Source of the DNA: SHWB01 sp050246875 | GTDB lineage: Bacteria > Pseudomonadota > Alphaproteobacteria > UBA6615 | Length of the DNA stretch: 64,000 bases | NCBI GenBank assembly: GCA_050246875.1 | Contig: JBFWVF010000008.1 | Coordinates: 124,001-188,000, forward strand | Direction of reading: 5' to 3' | Shown here: positions 42,897 through 51,253 of the stretch, in pieces | How positions within the stretch are numbered: position 1 is the first letter of the stretch | Layout: the number at the start of each line of letters is the position of its first letter | The notes under the pieces: model-generated | The model's database searches: none | What the model saw: only the letters and a program-made list of their open reading frames with translations | What the model was told of the DNA's origin: nothing | Position numbers and translations under genes: made by a program

Positions 42897-42927
42897 ACGG
42901 CGGCGGGAGCGATCCCGCCGCCGTTTT
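42897..42927 (+). terminator. Rho-independent terminator after the BMP importer operon
   Basis: A perfect 12-bp stem ACGGCGGCGGGA / TCCCGCCGCCGT with a GCGA loop is followed by TTTT. It lies 26 bp after the binding-protein stop. Confidence 0.85.
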
Positions 42928-42951
42928 GCATATCCGGAGCGGCGATGCTGC

Positions 42952-43464
42952 CTAGCTCGGAATCTGGCCGATGAAGTCGCGCTTGCCGACCTCGACGCCG
43001 GCATGGCGCAGGATGTCGTAGGCCGTCGTGGCGTGGAAGTAGAAGTTCGGCAGCGCGAAGTGCATCGCGTAGTTCTGTGCGGTGAAGCTCAGCGTGCGCG
43101 CCGGGAACTTGAGTTCGACCGGCTTCGCCTCGCTGCCGTCGACCTTGGCGGCCGGCACGCTCTTCACGAAGTCGATCGCCTGCGTCACGCGCGCCTTGAG
43201 GTCGGCGAAGCTGGCCTCGTTGCCGGCGAAGGACGGCGGTTCCAGGCCGGCCGGGCGCGCGACGGCGCCGACCGCGTGATTGGTCGCCTGCTGGACCTGC
43301 TGGGTGAAGGTGAACATGTCGGGCGCCAGCCGCATCTGCAGCAGCGCGCCGGGGTCGATCTTCTTCGCTTCGCAGTGCGCGGCGGCCTTATCGAGGACGC
43401 CGGACAGCGCGGTGAGGATCTGCACGAAGACGGGAGCGGTGGCGGAATGCATTGACACGGCCAT
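42952..43464 (-). CDS. DUF1993 family protein (DinB-like helical bundle), copy 1
   Basis: 170 aa. It matches the DUF1993 pattern: start MAVSMHSATAPVF, LRLAPDM-type block MRLAPDMFTFTQQVQ near 44-58, and C-terminal HFALPNFYFHATTAYDILRHAGVEVGKRDF. The family is related to the DinB/YfiT fold and has no established function. The start at 43464 was chosen by comparison with the neighbouring copy, which has the same length and the same AGGGA-type ribosome-binding site. It has its own promoter-like block (43517-43545). Confidence 0.85.
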   Translation of the reverse strand: MAVSMHSATAPVFVQILTALSGVLDKAAAHCEAKKIDPGALLQMRLAPDMFTFTQQVQQATNHAVGAVARPAGLEPPSFAGNEASFADLKARVTQAIDFVKSVPAAKVDGSEAKPVELKFPARTLSFTAQNYAMHFALPNFYFHATTAYDILRHAGVEVGKRDFIGQIPS

Positions 43465-43516
43465 GGGCGTGATTCCCTGATTGCCCCATGCGCGTCGACG
43501 CGACGCGGGGTGCGGC

Positions 43517-43545
43517 AATCTACACCCGCCCCCGACGGCCGCGAA
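43517..43545 (-). promoter_or_regulatory. Promoter of DUF1993 copy 1
   Basis: On the minus strand, TTCGCG (-35, 43545-43540) and TAGATT (-10, 43522-43517) are separated by 17 bp and lie about 53 nt upstream of the ATG. The whole block is conserved upstream of the second DUF1993 gene, which supports a functional promoter duplicated with the gene. Confidence 0.55.
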
Positions 43546-43596
43546 GGCCCGCCCGGAGCGGCGACATCACGCCACCGCTGCCCTGTTCGCCCGGCG

Positions 43597-44109
43597 TCAG
43601 CTCGCCGGCACCTTGCCCATGAAGTCCATCTTGCCAAGCTCGACGCCGGCATGGCGGAGGATGTCGTAGGCCGTGGTGACGTGGAAATAGAAGTGCGGCA
43701 TGGCGAACTGCAGCGCGTAGTTCTGCGCCGTGAAGTTGAAGGTCCGCACGCGCGTCTTGATCTCGAGGGCGCGGCCTTCCTGCCCGTCGATCTTGTTTGC
43801 CGGCACGCCGTTGATGAAGTCGAGCGCCGCGGCGATGCGCTTCTTCAGGCCGTCGAGGCCCGGCTCCTCCGGCAGGGCCGGCGGTTCGATGCCCGCGGGT
43901 CGCGCGACGGCGCCGACGGCATGCACGGTCGCCTGGTTGACCTGCTGGGTCAGCGTGAACATGTCGGGCGCGAGGCGCATCTGCAGCAGCGTCTCGGGTT
44001 GAACATTCTTCGCCGCGCAGAACGCGGCGGCCTTGTCGAGGACGTTGGAAAGGCCGCCGAGCATCTGGTTGAAGACCGGCACGGTGGCCGAGGACAGCGT
44101 CACAGCCAT
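43597..44109 (-). CDS. DUF1993 family protein (DinB-like helical bundle), copy 2
   Basis: 170 aa paralogue of the downstream gene, aligning without gaps (QMRLAPDMFT-TQQV-QAT-HAVGAVARPAG; YFH-TTAYDILRHAGVE-GK-DF). It shares start context and promoter block with copy 1, so the duplication unit included the upstream region. Its start at 44109 gives MAVTLSSATVPVF. It lies 90 bp after the cupin gene on the same strand but probably has independent transcription. Confidence 0.85.
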   Translation of the reverse strand: MAVTLSSATVPVFNQMLGGLSNVLDKAAAFCAAKNVQPETLLQMRLAPDMFTLTQQVNQATVHAVGAVARPAGIEPPALPEEPGLDGLKKRIAAALDFINGVPANKIDGQEGRALEIKTRVRTFNFTAQNYALQFAMPHFYFHVTTAYDILRHAGVELGKMDFMGKVPAS

Positions 44110-44152
44110 GAGCGTCGTTCCCTGTGGGCGTCCCGATGGACGCGGACGGCGA

Positions 44153-44181
44153 AATCTACACCGCCCCCGGCCGGCGGCGAA
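44153..44181 (-). promoter_or_regulatory. Promoter of DUF1993 copy 2
   Basis: On the minus strand, TTCGCC (44181-44176) and TAGATT (44158-44153) are 17 bp apart and lie about 44 nt before the ATG. The spacer and flanks (GGGGGCGG, GGGCCTTCGC) match those of the other DUF1993 gene. Confidence 0.55.
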
Positions 44182-44199
44182 GGCCCGCCGGAGGGTCAC

Positions 44200-44742
44200 T
44201 CAGCCGCCGCCCTCTCCGGCCGCCAGGTGGGCGTCGCGCCGGGCGTAGAGGGTCTCGTCCGCATAGCCCATGGTATCCGGCCGGGCGCGCCCGAGCATGA
44301 CCTGGAAATAGACCGGTGCCTCGCTGGCGTTGACGTAGCCATGCACCACCCCGGGCGGACACGACACGCATTCCCAGCGGCCCAGCCGGCGCGTCACGCG
44401 GCTGCCGTCCTCGTCCTCGAAGAACACGTCCAGCGCGCCGTCGAGGACGAAGAACACCTCCTCGACCTCGTGCGTGTGGGCGGCGTTGCCCTGCCCCGGC
44501 TCGACATACATGACCGACAGGGTAAAGCCGCGCGCCGGAATGACCGCCGGGTCGGCGTGCTTGCCCGATCCGCCGGCGCCGATGAAACGATGCTGCGCCC
44601 GCCTGTAGCCTTCGATCCTGGCATCCTCGAAGGCCGCCCAGTCGGGCACGATGTCGGCAAAGCGCCGGACATAGCGCCGGGCCACGGCCTCGGCGGACAT
44701 GCCGACGGTCTCGGGATCGCGCGGGTGGCGAGCAGTGGCCAT
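44200..44742 (-). CDS. Cupin-domain protein
   Basis: 180 aa single-cupin protein. Motif 1 is G84-x5-H-x-H-x3-E-x6-G with metal ligands His89, His91 and Glu95 (HTHEVEE). Motif 2 has CPPGVVHGYVN with His134. This fits a metal-dependent dioxygenase, isomerase or sensor. The ATG at 44742 is preceded by AGGAGG. It is the last gene of a minus-strand group with an FAD oxidoreductase (23-bp gap), EthD-like protein and luciferase-like enzyme. Its substrate is unknown. Confidence 0.8.
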   Translation of the reverse strand: MATARHPRDPETVGMSAEAVARRYVRRFADIVPDWAAFEDARIEGYRRAQHRFIGAGGSGKHADPAVIPARGFTLSVMYVEPGQGNAAHTHEVEEVFFVLDGALDVFFEDEDGSRVTRRLGRWECVSCPPGVVHGYVNASEAPVYFQVMLGRARPDTMGYADETLYARRDAHLAAGEGGG

Positions 44743-44765
44743 GGCCCTGTCCTCCTGTCGAACCG

Positions 44766-46385
44766 TCAAAGCGTCGTCGTATCGACGATCGGGATCTCGA
44801 ACGTACCGGAGTCGCCTTCGGTCGGCATGACGCGGCGCCAGTCGATCTGCAGATCCTCCAGCACGGCGCGCGCGGCATGCCGTCCCGACCAGCCGGTTAC
44901 CGGGCCACCGGGATGCGATGAGAGACCGGTCAGATAGAGGCCCGGCACCGGCATGCGGTAAGTGCCCCAGCCCTTCACCGGGCGGTTGAGGCCCATCTGC
45001 TCCGGCACCAGTTCGCCGCCCTGGGCGTGGCCGCGATGGAATGTCGGGTTGATGCGCTCGATGTCGACCGGGCTGTGCACGGCGCGGCCCAGTTCGTCGC
45101 CCGGTTCGAAGCCTACGACCAGCTTCGCGTATTCGGCGACGAGGAAGTCGGCGTATTCGTTCTTGGCGGTTTCCGTCCAGTTGGCCGGGTCGCCGTCGAG
45201 GTCATAGGGCACGTTGGTCAGCACCTTCGCTGTCCCCCTGCCTTCGGGTGCCCGCGACGGATCGATGAGCGACGAGCACCCGCACAGCATCCACGGGGAC
45301 TCAAGGGTCAGCCGTCCCTCGCGCAGATCGACGAGCTGCCGCGCCACGGCATGGTGGTTCGACTGCCCGGCGAGAACCCCCGCGACCGAGCCGTCATGCG
45401 TGCGGATGCGGTGGTTGCGCGGCAGGGCGAGATGCACGACGAACAGCGACGGGCCGGCCCGCCAGGTCTTTGTCCCGGCTACAAAGGCTTCCGGCAGCTT
45501 CGCATCGACGAGTTGCGGCAGGCCGACATAGTGCGTCGAGGTGACGATCGCGCGCCGGGCACGGAACACCAGTCCGTTCTCGCACTCGACAGCATCGACG
45601 CGGCCGGCGTCGATCCGGATGCGGCGCACCCGCGCGCCGGTGACGATCCGGCCGCCCGCGCGGCGCACGGCGTCGGCCAGCGCCTCGGCCAGCATGCCGG
45701 AGCCGCCGACGACGGCGGGCCAGCCCTGCGCCCAGCGCGCCGGAGCGAGCAACGGCATCAGGCCGGTGCCCGCCGCGTCCCATGGCTGCGTGACCGACAG
45801 CGGGAACCACAGCATGAAGTCGCGGGCATGCTCGCTTTCGAAGCGCTCGTAGACGACGTCACGGGCGCTGCGCGTACCGAGGGCGCGGTAGCGCGCCGCC
45901 GCCGCCGGATCGGCGGGTGCCGGCACCCGGTCCGGCGGATTGACGAACTGCGCCATCTGCAGCGGCACGAAGTCCGCATTCTCTTCGTGGAGCGCGAGGA
46001 AGGCGGCGCCGTCCTTCGGCGAGAAGCGCGCCAGTTCCGCCGCCGTGCGTTGCGGGTCGCGCCAGAAGGTGATGCTCTCGCCGTCCGGGAAGGGAATGAC
46101 GAGGATCGGGTCGTTGCCGACATAGCGCAGGCCATGCGCGACGATGCCCAGCTCGTCGGCGGTCATCACCGGATTGGTCAGGAAGAAGGGATGGCCCTGC
46201 GAGAACGGGTCGTGGCGGAACCCGGGAACGGTCAGTTCCTCGGTGACGGTGCCGCCGCCGACCATCTCGCGCGCCTCGACGACGATGACCGACAGCCCGG
46301 CGCGTGCCAGATATCCGGCGGCGATGAGGGCATTGTGCCCCGCACCGATGACGACGATGTCGGCCTCGTTACCCGCCCCGGCCAT
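44766..46385 (-). CDS. FAD-dependent oxidoreductase, phytoene desaturase / carotenoid ketolase-like
   Basis: 539 aa. It has an N-terminal dinucleotide-binding motif VVIGAGHNALIAAGYLARAG (11-30, GAGHNAL) and VVEAREMVGGGTVTEELTVPG. It ends with the C-terminal FAD motif MPVPGLYLTGLSSHPGG. These are the features of the CrtI-like NAD(P)/FAD oxidoreductase group, many of which are not carotenoid enzymes. No other carotenoid gene is present, so a different alkene or amine substrate is more likely. It follows the EthD-like gene by 69 bp. Confidence 0.85.
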   Translation of the reverse strand: MAGAGNEADIVVIGAGHNALIAAGYLARAGLSVIVVEAREMVGGGTVTEELTVPGFRHDPFSQGHPFFLTNPVMTADELGIVAHGLRYVGNDPILVIPFPDGESITFWRDPQRTAAELARFSPKDGAAFLALHEENADFVPLQMAQFVNPPDRVPAPADPAAAARYRALGTRSARDVVYERFESEHARDFMLWFPLSVTQPWDAAGTGLMPLLAPARWAQGWPAVVGGSGMLAEALADAVRRAGGRIVTGARVRRIRIDAGRVDAVECENGLVFRARRAIVTSTHYVGLPQLVDAKLPEAFVAGTKTWRAGPSLFVVHLALPRNHRIRTHDGSVAGVLAGQSNHHAVARQLVDLREGRLTLESPWMLCGCSSLIDPSRAPEGRGTAKVLTNVPYDLDGDPANWTETAKNEYADFLVAEYAKLVVGFEPGDELGRAVHSPVDIERINPTFHRGHAQGGELVPEQMGLNRPVKGWGTYRMPVPGLYLTGLSSHPGGPVTGWSGRHAARAVLEDLQIDWRRVMPTEGDSGTFEIPIVDTTTL

Positions 46386-46454
46386 CCCGCCCCTCCCCTC
46401 GCTTTGCCGCAAGGGTAAGCGAGGGCCGATGGTGCGGTCGAGACGTGGGACGCC

Positions 46455-47147
46455 TCAGGCCAGGACGTCGTCGCTCTGGCGCTCGTTGAGGAACATCAGC
46501 CGGTAGGTCTCGTAGACCGGGGCGCCGCGGGCGGCGACGGCACCCAGCTTCTCGCCGAGATGCGTCTTCGCCGCCGTCAGGGTGGCCTCGAGGTCCGATC
46601 CCTGCACCAGCACGCACCACTCGGGGATCTCCGGGTCCGGCTTGACGCCGAGGCCGCGGGCCAGCCGCGCCTCGGCCTCGGGATCGCCGGACACGGCGAA
46701 GCTGCCGACGACGCCGGCCGCCTTGTTCACCGTATCGAGAACGCCGCCGTTGAACCACTTGGCCAGCGCATCGCCGTCCTTCGGTTCGGGACGGAAGCGC
46801 ACCAGCGTCGCCGCGGCGCCGATGCCATGGGTGGCATCGGCGACGATGGCACCCATCAGGCGGTGCCACTTCGTGAACCCGCCCATCACGCGCTTGGACC
46901 AGTCGGTCTGGTTGGCAAGCACCTTCAGGTACGCCGGCGAGCCGATGTCGTCCGAGCGCAGGCACTCGTATGTCGACATGTACCTGATGGCGGCATCGAC
47001 GGCGACGTAGCGGCAGGCGCGGCGAAAGCCAGGAAGGTTGATGCGCTCGTCGAGGTGCTCGCGATTGTACCACTCGTTGAAGTCGGCCTCGTCCTTGTCC
47101 GCGACCTGCGTGAAGGTGATGAGCAGACCCTTGCCGTAAAGCTTCAC
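46455..47147 (-). CDS. EthD-like / dimeric alpha-beta barrel domain protein
   Basis: 230 aa with two ferredoxin-like repeats. FNEWYNREHLDERINLPGFRRACRYVAVD (23-51) is the EthD-type W-Y-x2-EHL signature, and the second half (about 120-225) resembles it more loosely. The start codon is GTG at 47147. Such proteins often assist or catalyse steps in ring-compound degradation. It lies between the luciferase-like gene (46-bp gap) and the FAD oxidoreductase gene, consistent with one catabolic operon. Confidence 0.7.
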   Translation of the reverse strand: MKLYGKGLLITFTQVADKDEADFNEWYNREHLDERINLPGFRRACRYVAVDAAIRYMSTYECLRSDDIGSPAYLKVLANQTDWSKRVMGGFTKWHRLMGAIVADATHGIGAAATLVRFRPEPKDGDALAKWFNGGVLDTVNKAAGVVGSFAVSGDPEAEARLARGLGVKPDPEIPEWCVLVQGSDLEATLTAAKTHLGEKLGAVAARGAPVYETYRLMFLNERQSDDVLA

Positions 47148-47193
47148 GATCGATCCCCTCGCGCTGCCTGCACGCTGTCTTCGGAGTACGCCG

Positions 47194-48300
47194 CTACTGG
47201 GCGGCCGCGGCCCGGTGGCCGATCGCCTTGTTGATGCGCGGCATCACCTCGGTCGCCATCAGCTCCATCGAACGGCGGCCAAGCTTCGCGTCCACCCAGT
47301 CATGGCCGGCATAGACCAGCGTACCGAAATCGCCGACCTGCTCGCGGAAGGCCATGATCTGCTCGACGACACTGTCGACCGTCCCGGCGATGACGAGGGA
47401 ATCGACCATGAAGTCGAGCGTAACCTCGCTGTCCGGCTGATCGATGCGGTTCTTGAACAGGTTGTGGCGGTTGCCCTTCAGCAGCTTGGTGCCGAGCTGC
47501 TTGTAGTAGAAACGGTAGGGCGAGTCCGGTCCCTTGCCATAGGCCTGCGCGGTCTTCTCGTCGTCGGCGACGAAGATCGAGCGGGCAACGCGCCAGTCCT
47601 GCGGATTGGCGACGCGGCCGACGTTCTGGCAGCCCTGCGCGAAGTTCGGCCAGTGGGTCGCGACCCAGGCCGGCTGCAGGAAGTTGGCCGAGATGGCGTA
47701 CCAGCCGCGTTCCCCGAGGCCGATGACGCCCTTCGAATAGGGCGCCACGACGGTGCCGAGGATCGGCGGGTGCGGCTTCTGGTAGGGCTTCAGCATGATG
47801 CCCTGACCGAGTTCCTTGTGGAACGTCTTCATCGTCGAGATCGACCAGGTATCGCCCTTGATGTCGTAGGGCGCCTCGGTCGTCCAGATCGTCAGGATGG
47901 CGTCGAGCGCCTCGATGAAGCGGGCATTGCGGTCGATGTTCAGCGTACCGAACACTTCCGAATCGGACGGCAGGTTTCCCGGGCTGACGCCGAACAGGAA
48001 GCGCCCCTTCAGCATGTGGTCGAGCAGCGCGATCTCGACGGCGGTCGCCGCCGGGTGATGATGGCCGAGGTTCACCGTGCCGGTGCCGAGCTTGATGTTC
48101 TTCGTCGCCTCGGCCACCCAGGCCACCCACAGCATGCTGCTCGGGATCGGCTCGAAGGTGTCGGTCACGTGCTCGCCCATGTAGGCCTCGGTGTAGCCGA
48201 GCTGGTCGGCGAGCAGGAACGCCTCCCGGTCCTCGGCCATCGTCTCGACGAGCGGCCGCTTTTCCGGGTGCAGCGGCATGGTGAAGAAACCGAGGTCCAT
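47194..48300 (-). CDS. Luciferase-like (LLM class) flavin-dependent oxidoreductase
   Basis: 368 aa TIM-barrel monooxygenase-type enzyme. Typical features are MDLGFFTMPLHPE start, YTEAYMGEHVTD near 36-47, KLGTGTVNLGHHHPAATAVEIALLDHML near 74-101 and FGVSPGNLPSDSEVFG near 107-122 (flavin phosphate loop). The ATG at 48300 is preceded by GGGGAAAGTAGG. It heads the minus-strand operon running to the cupin gene and is divergent from an amidohydrolase gene. It probably uses FMNH2 from a reductase encoded elsewhere. Confidence 0.9.
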   Translation of the reverse strand: MDLGFFTMPLHPEKRPLVETMAEDREAFLLADQLGYTEAYMGEHVTDTFEPIPSSMLWVAWVAEATKNIKLGTGTVNLGHHHPAATAVEIALLDHMLKGRFLFGVSPGNLPSDSEVFGTLNIDRNARFIEALDAILTIWTTEAPYDIKGDTWSISTMKTFHKELGQGIMLKPYQKPHPPILGTVVAPYSKGVIGLGERGWYAISANFLQPAWVATHWPNFAQGCQNVGRVANPQDWRVARSIFVADDEKTAQAYGKGPDSPYRFYYKQLGTKLLKGNRHNLFKNRIDQPDSEVTLDFMVDSLVIAGTVDSVVEQIMAFREQVGDFGTLVYAGHDWVDAKLGRRSMELMATEVMPRINKAIGHRAAAAQ

Positions 48301-48544
48301 CCTACTTTCCCCTTCAGGCGTGCGGCGCAAGGCGCCTTTCACGCGGCCTTCGGCCCACGCAATTTTGGTGCACCGGACTATATCGGCCGCGTCCCACGGC
48401 GGCAACGCGACCGGCGCCGCAGGCCCTCGCTCCTATGGCACGGCCCGCGTCGACAGTCAGCCGGTCCGTCGCTAGCATTCCACCAGCCGGTAAGAGCGGG
48501 CGCGGCCGCGAGGGCCGCCCGGACCGCCGCCGGAGGAGGAAGCC

Positions 48545-49642
48545 ATGCTGTTTCGCTGCGGCCATCCGGGTCACCACCATCGCGCCCCGTCGAACGACCA
48601 GGGCTATGCCGTGCGAGGTCGCCGCCGGCACGCACACTTCACCGTCGACATCCATTGCCACATGCATGTGCCCGAAGCCGACGCGATGATTCCCGATCCG
48701 GAGATGAAGAAGCTTTCCAACCCCTTCCTCGCCTGTAACGCCCTGACGATCGACATCAATCGCAAACAGATGGCGACGCTGCACAACAAGCTGATCGACC
48801 CCGCCGAGCGCATCGCCGACATGGACGAGGCCGGCATCGACGTGCAGGCCGTCTCGCCTTCGCCGTTCTATTACAACTACTGGTTCGACGCCGATTTGGC
48901 ACGGCAGACGTCCCGCGTCGTCAACGACCGTGTCGCCGAGGTCTGCACGAAGTACCCCGACCGCTTCGTCGGCCTGTGCACCGTGCCGTTGCAGGACCCC
49001 CGCCTCGCGCTGGAGGAACTGGAGCGTTGCATCGGCAAGCTCGGCATGCGCGGCGTCGAGGTGAACACCCACGTCAACGGCAAGGAACTGACCCGCGCCG
49101 GCCTCGACAAGTTCTGGGCCCGCGTCGAGGAGCTGGGCGTGTTGGTGTTCATGCACCCGCACGGTTCCACCTTCACCGAACGCCTGCGCGACCACTATCT
49201 GCTCAACTCGATCGGCCACCCGCTGGAATCGACGATCGCCGTCGCGCATTTCGTGCATGACGGCTTCCTCGAGAAGCACCCCGACATCAAGATCTGCATC
49301 GCCCACGCGGGCGGCTATGCCCCGGTCTATTTCGGCCGCTACGACCATCCGTCGAGCCGCCGCGACGATGCCCGCGAGCACATCTCGAAGCCGCCCTCGT
49401 ACTATATCGGCAAGCTCTACTTCGACGCCTGTACCTTCTCCGAAACGCACCTGCGCTACATGATCGACCAGTGGGGTGCCGACCACGTCCTGCTCGGTAC
49501 GGACTACCCCTACGACATGACGCAGCCCGACCCGATCGGCCTGATCGACTCGGTGAAGGGACTGACGGAAGCTGACAAGGCGCGCGTCATGGGCGGGAAC
49601 GCGGCGCGGCTGCTCAACATGCTCGATCGAATCCCGCACTGA
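48545..49642 (+). CDS. Amidohydrolase (ACMSD / amidohydrolase-2 family)
   Basis: 365 aa metal-dependent hydrolase or decarboxylase. After a Cys/His-rich leader (MLFRCGHPGHHHR) comes the metal motif DIHCH with His37 and His39. Later ligands are the His in VFMHPHG, the His in IAHAGG and the Asp in GTDYPYD. The family includes ACMSD and gamma-resorcylate decarboxylase. The ATG at 48545 has GGAGGAGGA directly upstream; a shorter start near residue 33 would remove the unusual leader. It is divergent from the luciferase-like operon, so oxidation and ring-fragment processing may be linked. Confidence 0.87.
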   Translation: MLFRCGHPGHHHRAPSNDQGYAVRGRRRHAHFTVDIHCHMHVPEADAMIPDPEMKKLSNPFLACNALTIDINRKQMATLHNKLIDPAERIADMDEAGIDVQAVSPSPFYYNYWFDADLARQTSRVVNDRVAEVCTKYPDRFVGLCTVPLQDPRLALEELERCIGKLGMRGVEVNTHVNGKELTRAGLDKFWARVEELGVLVFMHPHGSTFTERLRDHYLLNSIGHPLESTIAVAHFVHDGFLEKHPDIKICIAHAGGYAPVYFGRYDHPSSRRDDAREHISKPPSYYIGKLYFDACTFSETHLRYMIDQWGADHVLLGTDYPYDMTQPDPIGLIDSVKGLTEADKARVMGGNAARLLNMLDRIPH

Positions 49643-49881
49643 AGGGCGGACGGCCTTCCGACGCTCTTGCCTGGACCGAAATGCCCGGCGCGGATATCGC
49701 CCGCCGCGTAACTGGCCGATTCTGTTTGTTGTCGGACGAGCCACGTGTAATCTCGGCCAGCTTGCAAACGGGTCTGGGCCCCAGCGCAAGCCGTTGCGCC
49801 TTCAGCTACTGGCGCAGCGGTTCAAAGAACAGCGATCGACCGGGCGCCTGTCCGGGCGATCAACAAAACGGGGAGAGAAGA

Positions 49882-50964
49882 ATGCCGAGCCTCACGAAGC
49901 TGGCGAGCACACCATTTGCAATTGCCGCGGCGGCTGTCCTGCTGGCGACACCCGCCATGGCGCAGGAGACGGTCAAGATCACCGTCGTGTCGGGCTACCC
50001 GCCGGTCGCCACCCATGTCGGCGGCGTCACCGAGTACTATATCAAGGAAGTCGATGCCATTCTGGCAAAGACGGGCAAGTACAAGGTCGAGTGGAACGTC
50101 GCGCACTCGGGCCAGATCGCCAAGGCGCGCGGTGAGATCGAAGCCGTTCAGTCGGGTATCGCCGACATTTCGCCATTGCCGACGCCTGCCCATTTCGACC
50201 GCGTGCCGCTCTATCAGATTCCGTATGTGACGCCGTTTACCTCGGACGACAACGAGGTCCTCGTCAGCGTCATCGAGGGGCTGGAGAAGAAATTCCCGCA
50301 GTACGATGCGGCCTGGAGGGCGCTCAACCAGCGCTCCATCAGCCTGACGACCAACGTCGACAACTACATGGTGCTGTCGAAGAAGGAAGTCACCAAGCTG
50401 GCTGACCTGAAGGGCATGAAGATCGGTGCGGCCGGTGCCAATCTGCCCTATGTCACTTCGGTTGGCGCGACCGGTGTGTCGGCGCTCCTCACCGACTGGT
50501 ATCCCGGCCTCAACAGCGGCCTCTACGAAGCGGTCCTCGGCTGGCCGCAGGCCATCGCGTCGTTCAAGCTCTGCGAGCCGGCAAAGTTCCTGCTCAACGG
50601 CCATGTCGGCGCCTCGAGCCCGCTCAACCTGACGGTCAATGTCGACTGGCTCGCGAGGCTGCCCGAGGAGGTGCGCAACGCCGTCCTCGCCGCCGCACCG
50701 TCCTGGCACAAGGGCCAGACCGCATTGCTCAAGGCCGGTGCGCAGGCCGGCATCGAACTTTGCACCAAGCAGTTCGGCATGAAGCTGACGGTCATGGCAG
50801 AGGCCGACACCGTCGCATGGGCGAAGAGCCTGCCGCCGCTCGCCCTTGACTGGGCCAAGGCGCAGGACGCCAAGGGCCTGCCGGGCACCGGCGTGCTCAA
50901 CGCCTACATGGACGGCATGCGCGCCGCCAAGCAGCGCGTGGTCCGCAACTGGGACAAGCAATAG
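49882..50964 (+). CDS. TRAP transporter substrate-binding protein (DctP type), orphan copy 1
   Basis: 360 aa. Signal peptide about 1-27 (ATPAMA-QE). DctP landmarks are VTKLADLKGMKIGAAGANLPYV near 172-193 and WYPGLNSGLYEAV near 205-217. No permease gene lies beside it, unlike the DctPQM set at 19651-22836. A close paralogue follows. GGGGAGAG lies upstream of the ATG, and the 239-bp leader region separates it from the amidohydrolase gene. It may use the distant permeases or another pair outside the window. Confidence 0.87.
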   Translation: MPSLTKLASTPFAIAAAAVLLATPAMAQETVKITVVSGYPPVATHVGGVTEYYIKEVDAILAKTGKYKVEWNVAHSGQIAKARGEIEAVQSGIADISPLPTPAHFDRVPLYQIPYVTPFTSDDNEVLVSVIEGLEKKFPQYDAAWRALNQRSISLTTNVDNYMVLSKKEVTKLADLKGMKIGAAGANLPYVTSVGATGVSALLTDWYPGLNSGLYEAVLGWPQAIASFKLCEPAKFLLNGHVGASSPLNLTVNVDWLARLPEEVRNAVLAAAPSWHKGQTALLKAGAQAGIELCTKQFGMKLTVMAEADTVAWAKSLPPLALDWAKAQDAKGLPGTGVLNAYMDGMRAAKQRVVRNWDKQ

Positions 50965-51005
50965 CGCTTCCTGCGCCGGTCCGTCCGGCGCCTTTCACGG
51001 CATAG

Positions 51006-51035
51006 GGGCCCGCCGGTTCGCCGGCGGGCCCTTTT
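51006..51035 (+). terminator. Rho-independent terminator after orphan TRAP binding protein 1
   Basis: A perfect 11-bp stem GGGCCCGCCGG / CCGGCGGGCCC with a TTCG loop is followed by TTTTCTTT. It lies 41 bp after the stop. Confidence 0.92.
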
Positions 51036-51253
51036 CTTTGCCCATTCGCTGAAAGTGGGCGTCCTACGCCCGGGACGCACGCCTCGACTGCAATCCGGGC
51101 AAGCAATCCCGCGCATTTCGCCGTGTATCCTCGCGACCGGCCGCCGGCGCGACAGCGTGGACGGCGCCTCCGCCTCCGCCCCCGACCGGCGGCTACGGAC
51201 AACGAAGAAATATGGGTCCGCCTCGTCCGCGGGCCCCGATGGGAGAGGATGCA

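Noticed and set aside
44766..46385. Carotenoid biosynthesis locus
   Set aside because: Only one CrtI-like flavoprotein is present, with no phytoene synthase, cyclase or prenyltransferase nearby; the fold is widely used for other substrates.
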